Below, piece by piece: positions 8,008-13,149 of a stretch of DNA of 64,000 nt. Under the pieces are notes generated by a model. It saw only the letters and a list, made by a program, of their open reading frames with translations, was not told the DNA's origin and searched no databases. Both the position numbers and the translations under genes were made by a program. Location: assembly GCF_033597815.2 (NCBI RefSeq), contig NZ_CP166245.1, positions 1,116,001 to 1,180,000 of the forward strand, read 5' to 3'. Source of the DNA: Staphylococcus sp. KG4-3 (GTDB taxonomy: Bacteria; Bacillota; Bacilli; Staphylococcales; Staphylococcaceae). Within the stretch, counting starts at the first letter, position 1. Each line of letters begins with the position of its first letter.

Positions 8008-8110
8008 TTGGTTAATATTAAATAAAAGTGTATAATAATGATAGACGTATCAATCGTCTATATTAAGGAATCATCTTATGTGGCAGGCACTTATGTGTCT
8101 GTCTTTTTTA
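8008..8110 (+). ncRNA. candidate small RNA B5 with promoter
   Basis: TTGGTT (8008-8013), 17 nt, TATAAT (8031-8036). The predicted start near 8042 coincides with hairpin ATAGACG/CGTCTAT (8041-8061). The linker carries TTAAGGAATC. The terminator CAGGCAC/GTGTCTG with TTAT loop and T6 ends at 8110. Confidence 0.6.
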
Positions 8111-8207
8111 TTGTAATATGCAGAATATTTTGATACTATGAAAGCACTTTAACTTTGCATTGGAAACCAAATCTTACTGGTCACCTCTTTACAGGGGTGA
8201 CTTTTTT
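8111..8207 (+). ncRNA. candidate small RNA B6 with promoter
   Basis: TTGTAA (8111-8116), 17-nt spacer containing AGAATATTTT (one mismatch from the palindrome, 8122-8131), TACTAT (8134-8139). Small hairpin TTGG/CCAA near 8160-8170. Terminator GTCACC/GGTGAC with T6 (8180-8207). Confidence 0.55.
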
Positions 8208-8328
8208 ATACTAGAATCTTTGTAGGCTTTTAATTAAGCCCAATTAGCACATTAAGTTGTATATAGTTAACACATACTCCAATAATAAAAACAACCACCC
8301 ACACTAGTCATGGGGTGGTTGTTTTTAT
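8208..8328. ncRNA. array segment ending in a bidirectional terminator
   Basis: The only firm element is the hairpin ACAACCACCC/GGGTGGTTGT (8291-8322) flanked by A-rich and T-rich tracts, which would work on both strands. An imperfect relative lies at 9453-9483. No convincing promoter was found for the + strand. Confidence 0.4.
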
Positions 8329-8472
8329 GTATAAGTGTGTTATAATATTTTTTCCGTTAAAACGGACTTTTGAGATATTGGTCACATTAATTCTCTTTAA
8401 TTAGGGGGTTTTTACTATGTGAAAACTATTTGTGACTGACGCCATCCAGCTACATACTGGGTGGCTGTTTTT
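8319..8472 (+). ncRNA. candidate small RNA B8 with promoter
   Basis: TTGTTT (8319-8324), 16 nt, TATAAT (8341-8346). The predicted start coincides with hairpin TCCGTT/AACGGA (8353-8366). The middle can fold TCACAT against ATGTGA (about 8382-8422). The terminator GCCATCCAG/CTGGGTGGC ends near 8472. At about 120 nt it is one of the longer units. Confidence 0.5.
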
Positions 8473-8498
8473 GATAGTATTAAAGGAAAGTAATATGT

Positions 8499-8594
8499 TA
8501 TAGTTTGGTTAGATATTCATAGTCGAATATCTACACTCATTCAATATGTACATTTATATACACTTTTCATAACCACTCTACGGAGTGGTTTTTA
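8499..8594 (+). ncRNA. candidate small RNA B9
   Basis: TATAGT (8499-8504) predicts a start at hairpin AGATATT/AATATCT (8511-8532). After an AU-rich linker the terminator AACCACTC/GAGTGGTT with TACG loop and T-tract ends at 8594. The -35 is poor. Confidence 0.45.
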
Positions 8595-8606
8595 CGTTTA
8601 TTATGA

Positions 8607-8678
8607 TACAATTGTATTGTTTCTTGAAATATAGAAACTTCCTTTAAGAAAGCAGTCGTTAATTCGGCTGTCTTTTTT
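8607..8678 (+). ncRNA. candidate small RNA B10 (paralogue of A7)
   Basis: Extended -10 TGA TACAAT (8604-8612), 5' hairpin GTTTCT/AGAAAC (8619-8638), linker TTCCTTTAAG, terminator CAGTCG/CGGCTG with T6 (8653-8678). Near-identical to 3004-3076 except that the post-CCTTTAAG base is changed, weakening its internal pairing. Confidence 0.6.
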
Positions 8679-8748
8679 ATAATATAATAAATTTACACGT
8701 GATTATACTATAAGAGTAGGGACTTATGTGCTTACCCTGTTTTTTTGT

Positions 8749-8823
8749 TATAATTTAAATGTAGATTTTGTTGTTGTTAAGGATTCCAAGACTCAACGTC
8801 AATAAAGCAATTGGAATAAAGCA
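8749..8823 (+). promoter_or_regulatory. pseudoknot leader RNA, copy 1 (upstream of DUF3995-like gene)
   Basis: Extended -10 TGT TATAAT (8746-8754). The transcript would begin near 8761. Hairpin arms around 8775-8782 and 8791-8798 enclose ATTCCAA (8783-8789), which is perfectly complementary to TTGGAAT (8811-8817), giving an H-type pseudoknot. The downstream strand GTCAATAAAGCA is conserved in copies 2 and 3. It ends about 30 nt before the gene's ribosome-binding site. Resembles a cis-regulatory RNA; no known riboswitch class was recognised. Confidence 0.6.
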
Positions 8824-8864
8824 AAAGTGAGTCATGATAATATTTTAAAAAAGGAGTTAAAAAT

Positions 8865-9305
8865 TTGGTTAAAAATATTGGCCTTTATTTGTTTTTAATC
8901 GCTGGAAGTTTACACTCATTAGCTACCTTTTATTGGGCTTTTGATGGGGACTTAGGTTTAACAACAGTGGGATATTGGACAATAGAATTCAAACAAAATT
9001 ATGGCGTGAAATTTCTTATAGTCCTATTATTTGTAGGTTTATTAAAACTAACTGCTACTTGGGCTCCAATTATGCTGATTTTCAAAGAAAACAAACTAAT
9101 AAACATAATGTCTTATATAGGTGGTAGCTTTCTAATTGCTTATGGTAGTATGAACACAATAAGTGGATGGTTAAAATTATTAGGTGTTATCTCTGTTGAT
9201 TTTAAGTTAAGTATTATAGGACAATCATTCATTTGGGACCCTTTATTTTTATTATGGGGTCTAGGGTTATTAATTTTCCTGAAGTCTAACAGTAAAATTC
9301 AATGA
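8865..9305 (+). CDS. DUF3995-like four-helix membrane protein
   Basis: A 146-aa protein starting at TTG 8865 with AAGGAG (8851-8856) upstream. Four hydrophobic helices are visible at residues about 4-25, 48-75, 85-110 and 120-140. The length and pattern (GLYLFLIAGSLHSLATFYWAFDG at the first helix) match small DUF3995-type integral membrane proteins of unknown function. It is preceded by pseudoknot leader copy 1 and followed by a terminator at 9286-9325. No function can be assigned beyond a membrane location. Confidence 0.65.
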   Translation: MVKNIGLYLFLIAGSLHSLATFYWAFDGDLGLTTVGYWTIEFKQNYGVKFLIVLLFVGLLKLTATWAPIMLIFKENKLINIMSYIGGSFLIAYGSMNTISGWLKLLGVISVDFKLSIIGQSFIWDPLFLLWGLGLLIFLKSNSKIQ

Positions 9306-9325
9306 TAATTTCCCTGTTAGATTTT
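9286..9325 (+). terminator. terminator overlapping the end of the DUF3995-like gene
   Basis: TCTAACAG (9286-9293) pairs with CTGTTAGA (9314-9321), followed by TTTTGT. The upstream arm lies inside the last codons. Confidence 0.55.
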
Positions 9326-9401
9326 GTAATAAATTAACTTCTCCTTTGGAAACGGTGAGTGGATTAGAAGGTATTCGAGGAATTGGCTTTTGATTTTAGG
9401 T

Positions 9402-9422
9402 TTTAGAAGCGAATGAAACAAG
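9402..9422 (+). repeat. shared 3' remnant, copy 1
   Basis: TTTAGAAGCGAATGAAACAA matches 13926-13947 with one change. It lies about 100 nt after the DUF3995-like gene, as the second copy lies just after the deformylase gene. In the frame used by the copy at 13926 it reads LEANET, suggesting a residue of an old coding 3' end. Confidence 0.5.
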
Positions 9423-9503
9423 TTTTTTCTTGTCTTGATACTATAAATTAAACCACCCACACATGTCACTGGGTGATTTTTGTTTATTTTCTTTTTATAA
9501 GGG

Positions 9504-9577
9504 TATAATCGAATAGTAACTTTTATTTACTAAATAGTATTTCCGACAGCCCACTGTATAAGTGGGGATTTTTATTT
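9504..9577 (+). ncRNA. candidate small RNA C1
   Basis: TATAAT (9504-9509) predicts a start at hairpin AGTAA/TTACT (9515-9531). The terminator CCCACT/AGTGGG with T5 ends near 9577. The -35 is weak. Confidence 0.45.
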
Positions 9578-9582
9578 ATACC

Positions 9583-9710
9583 TTGAAATAAATGTAATAT
9601 TCTGATAAATTTAAGTAACTCATATAAATATGGTTTTATCTTTGTATGAGTTCTAGAGCATGTTTTGCACAAAATACACACTTCCCCACCTTTATGGCGG
9701 GGAATTTTTT
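9583..9710 (+). ncRNA. candidate small RNA C2 with promoter
   Basis: TTGAAA (9583-9588), exactly 17 nt, TAAATT (9606-9611); the spacer carries ATATTCTGA, the right half of the shared palindrome. The predicted start near 9617 coincides with hairpin AACTCATA/TATGAGTT (9617-9652). The terminator TTCCCC/GGGGAA (with one internal mismatch) and T6 ends at 9710. About 94 nt. Confidence 0.6.
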
Positions 9711-9785
9711 ATATCTACATTTATTATGAAGAAAATGGTTTGAGTAAAGTTAATCCGAAAGATATCATGGAGATAAAATAAATTG

Positions 9786-9838
9786 AAAAACTATACAAAT
9801 ACGCAAAAGCCCACCTAAATGAATAGGTGGGTATTTTT
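9786..9838 (+). repeat. shared 3' end module with terminator, copy 1
   Basis: The sequence reads EKLYKYAKAHLNE then stop, and its last codons form terminator CCCACCT/AGGTGGG followed by ATTTTTA. Nearly identical modules lie at 14001-14041 and 14952-14990. Here an in-frame stop precedes it, so it is a fossil of a gene end. Confidence 0.65.
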
Positions 9839-9840
9839 AA

Positions 9841-9995
9841 GAGCAAAAAAGGGCGAATTAATTATAAACTTGTACAAACCAACGGAATAAAAAAGTCATT
9901 ATATATAGCATTAACCTTGATATATCAGTGTTTTTGTAAACGAATAAAAACATATAGAACGTAATGTTTTAAAGATAAAACTAATATAAAGAAAG
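9841..9995. other. intergenic, nothing recognised
   Basis: AT-rich sequence between array C and the hsp20 terminator. No ORF, promoter pair or hairpin stands out. Confidence 0.4.
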
Positions 9996-10027
9996 ACTAC
10001 AATTCTAAATATAGAATTGTAGTTTTA
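9996..10027 (-). terminator. hsp20 terminator (possibly bidirectional)
   Basis: A perfect 12-bp inverted repeat, ACTACAATTCTA (9996-10007) with its complement at 10012-10023. It lies about 45 nt past the stop of the - strand hsp20 gene. Confidence 0.6.
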
Positions 10028-10070
10028 TAGTCACAGGAGGTCGTCCAAACAAGTTTTAAATGATCTCTCT

Positions 10071-10484
10071 TTATTCAATTTCTATTCGTTTGGTAGGTTT
10101 TACGTGTTGCTCATCTTTTTTCAAATTTAAGTGTAAGACGCCGTTATCATATTTTGCATTAATATTATTTTCGTCTACATTTGGCAATGTGTAAGTTCGA
10201 TTTATATATGATGCATTTCTTTCTTGTCTAATAATATTTCCTTCTTGATCTGTTTCATTGTTTTCCTTAGATTGTTTAGCTTCTATATATAAAGTTTCTC
10301 CTTGATAATCCAAGTTGATATTTTCTTTTTGAATACCAGGTAACTCGATATCAAGAATATATTCTGAATCTGTTTCTTTAATGTCAGTGTTTGGAAAATT
10401 AGGAAAAATTGGTCTCGTAAAGTTTTCAAAAAATTTTGAAGGTGATAAATCAAAAAAGTTATTATTTGGTAATAGGTTACTCAT
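10071..10484 (-). CDS. Hsp20 family small heat-shock chaperone
   Basis: A 137-aa ATP-independent holdase. ATG at 10484 is chosen because GAGGAGG lies 9 nt upstream; a longer frame lacks a site. Residues about 38-130 form the alpha-crystallin domain, with the ELPG motif after the first strands, and the C-terminal part ends in NGVLHLNLKK and a short tail. It should bind unfolding proteins in the cytoplasm. It is divergent from a 50-aa ORF on the same strand upstream and from a second Hsp20 on the + strand. A 17-bp operator-like sequence (10592-10608) lies upstream. CtsR or HrcA boxes are not visible. Confidence 0.85.
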   Translation of the reverse strand: MSNLLPNNNFFDLSPSKFFENFTRPIFPNFPNTDIKETDSEYILDIELPGIQKENINLDYQGETLYIEAKQSKENNETDQEGNIIRQERNASYINRTYTLPNVDENNINAKYDNGVLHLNLKKDEQHVKPTKRIEIE

Positions 10485-10591
10485 AATAAAATTCCTCCTC
10501 TGATTTTTCAATTCTTAATTTTAGTATGGAAATTAAATTAAAGATTTAAATATCACAATTAAACTAAGAATATCGCCTCCTATAAATATTT

Positions 10592-10608
10592 TTATCATAT
10601 GGTAATCA
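10592..10608 (-). promoter_or_regulatory. operator-like repeat, left copy
   Basis: The 17-bp sequence here (TTATCATATGGTAATCA) is repeated exactly, in inverted orientation, at 10820-10836. The two copies flank the 50-aa ORF and sit upstream of the two Hsp20 genes. A common repressor or activator site is inferred. Confidence 0.55.
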
Positions 10609-10627
10609 GAATGCTATATGATAAGTT

Positions 10628-10780
10628 TTAGTTAACTTTCCTTTTATTGTCGTTTAATGAATTTTTGAAAGTTTCATAATTTTCAAGATTCATATACTTA
10701 TATAAATCAAAGTATTTCTTGTCTAATAGATTAGGTGATTTACCATATTTTAATTGTTGAACTACTTGATGTAAAATCAT
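10628..10780 (-). CDS. 50-aa hypothetical protein between two Hsp20 genes
   Basis: Starts at ATG 10780 (or 10786, two codons earlier) with GGGAG upstream, and ends at TAA 10628-10630. The protein is hydrophilic, Lys- and Asn-rich (it begins MILHQVVQQLKYG), with no membrane segment. It lies between two identical inverted operator-like sequences and points toward the - strand hsp20, with which it may be co-transcribed. The family was not recognised; a role as regulator or chaperone partner is only a positional guess. Confidence 0.5.
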   Translation of the reverse strand: MILHQVVQQLKYGKSPNLLDKKYFDLYKYMNLENYETFKNSLNDNKRKVN

Positions 10781-10819
10781 AATCATCACACTCCCACAAA
10801 GATTAAAAGTCTGAATCTT

Positions 10820-10836
10820 TGATTACCATATGATAA
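10820..10836 (+). promoter_or_regulatory. operator-like repeat, right copy
   Basis: Inverted exact copy of 10592-10608 (reads TGATTACCATATGATAA). It lies about 75 bp upstream of the + strand hsp20 and about 40 bp upstream of the 50-aa ORF, a good position to control both divergent promoters. Confidence 0.55.
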
Positions 10837-10911
10837 TTTACACTTATTATATATCATGTTATATTTTATTTGTCAACAATAAATAAAAGGATTTTAGGAA
10901 GGGTGATTATT

Positions 10912-11289
10912 ATGACAAATAAAACATTTAATTTAGAGACTTTTAATCATTACTTTAAAAACTTTCAAGAAAAATTGGCCACTGAAATATTTAATGTTTC
11001 TATTGATAGTGACATTAAAGAAGAATATGATAAATACATTTTGAAAGCTAAAATACCTAATTCGTCAAAAAATCTTTTGAACTTAAAATTCTTTAATAAT
11101 ATATTAACGCTTAGAGGAGAAAAATACGATCATTTAGAAAAAAAGAAGGTCCCTTTATTTGAACAATTTACTTTTAACAATGTTGATGTGCAGAATATTT
11201 ATGCTGAATACAACAACGGTATTTTAGAAGTCAGATTACCTAAATTAATACCTGGTGAAGATGTTGTTCAAAGTATAGATGTGCATTAA
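10912..11289 (+). CDS. second, divergent Hsp20-like protein
   Basis: A 125-aa protein starting at ATG 10912 with GGAAGGG about 8 nt upstream. It is a diverged alpha-crystallin-type protein: the domain spans residues about 30-115, with KIPNSSKN in place of the usual ELPG stretch and a recognisable C-terminal NGILEVRLPK. The N-terminal arm is short and aromatic. It may co-assemble with the Hsp20 at 10071-10484, which it faces away from. A terminator follows at 11292-11323. The low similarity between the two suggests separate origins rather than recent duplication. Confidence 0.75.
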   Translation: MTNKTFNLETFNHYFKNFQEKLATEIFNVSIDSDIKEEYDKYILKAKIPNSSKNLLNLKFFNNILTLRGEKYDHLEKKKVPLFEQFTFNNVDVQNIYAEYNNGILEVRLPKLIPGEDVVQSIDVH

Positions 11290-11291
11290 AT

Positions 11292-11323
11292 AAAGCCTCC
11301 CTCTGTTAAGGGAGGCTTTAAAC
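11292..11323. terminator. terminator after the second hsp20
   Basis: AAAGCCTCCC (11292-11301) pairs with GGGAGGCTTT (11310-11319). The T-tract is short; A-rich flanks would allow function on either strand. Confidence 0.6.
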
Positions 11324-11379
11324 ATATTATCTATTTACCCTTACTCTAGTGTTTTAGATTAGTATGAAATAAGTGATTT

Positions 11380-11408
11380 TTACTTACCCAACTGTTTTAT
11401 GTTATAAT
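11380..11408 (+). promoter_or_regulatory. erm promoter
   Basis: TTACTT (11380-11385), 17-nt spacer, consensus TATAAT (11403-11408). The predicted start is near 11415, just before the AAGGAGG of leader peptide 1. Confidence 0.55.
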
Positions 11409-11435
11409 ACTTTAAATTTAAAGGAGGTATTATCT

Positions 11436-11483
11436 ATGTGTTCGAGTATTGCTGTTGTAGATTATAATTCTTTTCATTCGTAA
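11436..11483 (+). CDS. erm leader peptide 1
   Basis: A 15-aa ORF, MCSSIAVVDYNSFHS, with AAGGAGG 8 nt upstream. It closely resembles the first leader peptide of erm(A) (MCTSIAVV...), in which drug-stalled ribosomes start the refolding cascade. This two-peptide arrangement is the erm(A) type rather than the single-peptide erm(C) type. Confidence 0.8.
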   Translation: MCSSIAVVDYNSFHS

Positions 11484-11510
11484 TAAGTAAGAGTGAAAGG
11501 AGATAAAGAT

Positions 11511-11564
11511 ATGGGTGTTGTTTCAATTTTTGTTATTAACCAAGTTCATTATATTTCAGACTAA
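11511..11564 (+). CDS. erm leader peptide 2 (macrolide stalling peptide)
   Basis: A 17-aa ORF, MGVVSIFVINQVHYISD, preceded by AAAGGAG (11497-11503). The IFVI core is the known macrolide-dependent ribosome stalling motif of erm(A)/erm(C) leaders. Stalling here would cover 11543-11553 and change the downstream folding. Confidence 0.85.
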   Translation: MGVVSIFVINQVHYISD

Positions 11565-11617
11565 ACTACTGATCATAATGAACTTTGAAATCTGTTCGTT
11601 ATGACAAATAAGGAGCA
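11543..11617 (+). promoter_or_regulatory. erm translational attenuator
   Basis: Mutually exclusive pairings are visible. AAGTTCATTAT (11543-11553) pairs with ATAATGAACTT (11575-11585). CATAATGAAC (11574-11583) can instead pair with GTTCGTTATG (11594-11603). CTGTTC (11592-11597) pairs with GAGCAG (11612-11617), hiding the erm ribosome-binding site. Stalling on leader 2 would free the second segment to capture the third and expose the site, the classic inducible mechanism. Confidence 0.75.
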
Positions 11618-11624
11618 GAATATA

Positions 11625-12356
11625 ATGAATAACAAAAACCCTAAAAACTCACAAAATTTTATAACATCTCAAAAATATATAAATGAGATATTAAAAGAAA
11701 CAAACATAGGCATTGACGATAATATAATTGAAATTGGAACTGGAAAAGGGCACTTTACAAAATACATGTCCAATATAGCTAGATTTGTAACTGGTATAGA
11801 AATTGACAAGACTTTATATTGTATTTTAAAAAATGATATTGGTTCGTCAACTAATATTGAATTAGTGAACAAAGATATACTGATATATCATTTTCCTAAA
11901 AACAAACAGTATAAGGTGTTTGGCAGTGTTCCATATAATATAAGTACTGAAATAGTCAAAAAAATCTTATATGAAAGTAATGCTGAGTATAACTATCTTA
12001 TTGTAGAATTCGGGTTTGCTAAACGAATTATGGATAAAAAAAGAGCATTAGCTTTATTACTTTTACCTAAAATTGATATTGAAATTTTAAAAGTAATTCC
12101 CAACTCTTATTTTCATCCGAAACCTAAAGTAGATTCAGCGTTAATCTTACTAAAGCAGCATAAATCTTTAATCTCAAAAAATGATGAAAATATATATCAT
12201 TTTTTTGTGTATAAATGGGTAAATAAAGAATATAAACAGCTATTTACAAAGAATCAGTTTAATAAAGCGTTAAAACATGCAAAAGTACAAGATATAAATG
12301 AGATTTCAAAAGAACAATTTATATCAATTTTTTATAGTTATAAATTGTTCAATTAA
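11625..12356 (+). CDS. erm: 23S rRNA (adenine-N6)-dimethyltransferase, Erm family
   Basis: A 243-aa methyltransferase that would dimethylate A2058 of 23S rRNA and give macrolide-lincosamide-streptogramin B resistance. ATG 11625 is preferred because AAGGAGCAG lies at 11609-11617; an in-frame ATG at 11601 lacks a site. Motif I is EIGTGKGHFT, and the C-terminal FVYKWVNKEYKQLFTKNQF block is typical. The length equals Erm(A), but many positions differ, so the exact class cannot be named. Oddity: motif IV reads GSVPYNIS, with Ser where Erm proteins usually have Asn (GNIPYNIS). Induction by leader peptides is likely. Small-RNA array D begins just after it. Confidence 0.9.
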   Translation: MNNKNPKNSQNFITSQKYINEILKETNIGIDDNIIEIGTGKGHFTKYMSNIARFVTGIEIDKTLYCILKNDIGSSTNIELVNKDILIYHFPKNKQYKVFGSVPYNISTEIVKKILYESNAEYNYLIVEFGFAKRIMDKKRALALLLLPKIDIEILKVIPNSYFHPKPKVDSALILLKQHKSLISKNDENIYHFFVYKWVNKEYKQLFTKNQFNKALKHAKVQDINEISKEQFISIFYSYKLFN

Positions 12357-12445
12357 ATTCATAGAATATTTCAAAATCTCTCATGCTCTGTCCGCATATT
12401 TCATTGGGTGAGTATTATTTTAAAGTAGTATTAAATGAAAAAATG

Positions 12446-12537
12446 TGTTAAAATACACCTGCGGTTGGTGAATAACCGTTCTATTTACACATGTTAAGGC
12501 CTTCATTGAGGCGCCTCTTTATGAGGTGCCTTTTTTT
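12446..12537 (+). ncRNA. candidate small RNA D1
   Basis: Extended -10 (TGT TAAAAT, 12446-12454) predicts a start at hairpin CGGTT/AACCG (12462-12478). The terminator GGCGCCTC/GAGGTGCC with T7 ends at 12537. The promoter block GTTAAAATACACCT is repeated at 12642-12655. Confidence 0.55.
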
Positions 12538-12609
12538 ATTTATGATTGTGCGCATGTCGTAGTGTGGCCTTCTATGAAATTATATCAATTTTGATTTAAT
12601 ATCATTTCC

Positions 12610-12640
12610 AACGTCACTCTTTATAGGTGGCGTTTTTTTA
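12610..12640 (+). terminator. array D terminator 2
   Basis: AACGTCAC pairs with GTGGCGTT around an eight-to-nine-base loop, followed by T7. Upstream AU-rich sequence (12545-12609) lacks a clear promoter. Confidence 0.6.
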
Positions 12641-12711
12641 TGTTAAAATACACCTACGCCATAACCTATTATCCTTGAAAGGCAGTTACAAACTGACAAT
12701 AGGTATTTATT
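12641..12711 (+). ncRNA. candidate small RNA D2 with three-way junction
   Basis: The repeated promoter block TGT TAAAAT (12641-12649) predicts a start near 12656. Closing stem ACCTATT/AATAGGT (12664-12704) encloses two small hairpins, CCTTGAAAGG (12673-12682) and CAGTTACAAACTG (12683-12695). A U-rich tail follows. Its branched fold differs from the other units. Confidence 0.45.
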
Positions 12712-12761
12712 TAAAATTATTCTGGTCGCTACTCAATAATTTTAAAAATGTATAAGGTTAT

Positions 12762-12799
12762 TTAACCACCTATACTAGTTACTAGGTGGTTAATTTTTC
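12762..12799 (+). terminator. array D terminator 3
   Basis: AACCACCTA (12764-12772) pairs with TAGGTGGTT (12783-12791), followed by AATTTTTC. Promoter for the upstream stretch not resolved. Confidence 0.6.
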
Positions 12800-12805
12800 T
12801 TAATA

Positions 12806-12912
12806 TTGAAATTGAAGGAATTTTTTGATAAATTAAATATAGGCTCTATAAGGAGCCACGTATCCTAATAATTCGACACTTTTATGCTCACTTATATTAG
12901 TGGGCATTTTTA
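12806..12912 (+). ncRNA. candidate small RNA D3 with promoter
   Basis: TTGAAA (12806-12811), 17 nt, TAAATT (12829-12834), the same boxes as unit C2. The predicted start near 12841 coincides with hairpin GGCTC/GAGCC (12842-12857). The terminator TGCTCACT/AGTGGGCA with T5 ends at 12912. About 72 nt. Confidence 0.6.
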
Positions 12913-12990
12913 TGTTTATTAAATAATCATATGGGTATTTAATATCTATAACTCTTTTGCTAGATTAGTTATTGTATTCCATAAGTTAAA

Positions 12991-13018
12991 GACAGTCGTT
13001 AATTCGGCTGTCTTTTTT
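12991..13018 (+). terminator. array D terminator of the A7/B10 family
   Basis: GACAGTCG (12991-12998) pairs with CGGCTGTC (13005-13012) around TTAATT, then T6. The loop and 3' arm are identical to those at 3051 and 8653, while the 5' hairpin of that family is missing here. Confidence 0.7.
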
Positions 13019-13022
13019 GTGG

Positions 13023-13097
13023 TATAATTCAAATGTAGATTTTTATGTCGTTAAGGGTTCCGAGACCTAACGTCAATAAAGCAATTGGAATAAAGCA
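13023..13097 (+). promoter_or_regulatory. pseudoknot leader RNA, copy 2 (upstream of HTH-deformylase)
   Basis: TATAAT (13023-13028) directly after the last terminator. The conserved start AAATGTAGATTTT matches copy 1. Hairpin CGTTAAGG/CCTAACG (13049-13072) holds TTCCGA (13058-13063), which pairs with TTGGAA (13085-13090) through one G-U pair. The following GTCAATAAAGCA is identical to copy 1. Confidence 0.6.
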
Positions 13098-13149
13098 TAA
13101 TTTCATGTTATCTTAAATGTAAAACTTATTTTACATATCAGGAGGGAAT

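Larger units (their letters stand above)
7452..8864 (+). other. gene-free array B of terminator-bounded small transcription units
   Basis: 1.4 kb without a credible protein gene. It holds about a dozen rightward terminators (7508-7534, 7600-7633, 7721-7746, 7818-7839, 7980-8005, 8083-8110, 8180-8207, 8289-8328, 8441-8472, 8571-8594, 8652-8678, 8715-8746) with promoters between them, and ends in the leader RNA of the DUF3995-like gene. Confidence 0.7.
9453..9840 (+). other. gene-free array C
   Basis: Contains terminators at 9453-9483, 9550-9577, 9682-9710 and 9809-9838, with two promoter-bearing units listed separately. No credible gene. Confidence 0.6.
12357..13022 (+). other. gene-free array D
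   Basis: About 670 bp without a gene. It holds terminators at 12510-12537, 12610-12640, 12762-12799, 12885-12912 and 12991-13018, plus a branched structure at 12663-12711. It ends where pseudoknot leader copy 2 begins. Confidence 0.65.

Noticed and set aside
10590..10900. CtsR or HrcA (CIRCE) control of the Hsp20 genes
   Set aside because: Neither the GTCAAA-type heptad pair nor the TTAGCACTC inverted repeat is present; a different 17-bp inverted pair is found instead.
2261..13022. tRNA or rRNA genes in the hairpin-rich gaps
   Set aside because: No cloverleaf with a TTCGAAT-type arm or CCA end and no rRNA-like conserved stretches were found.
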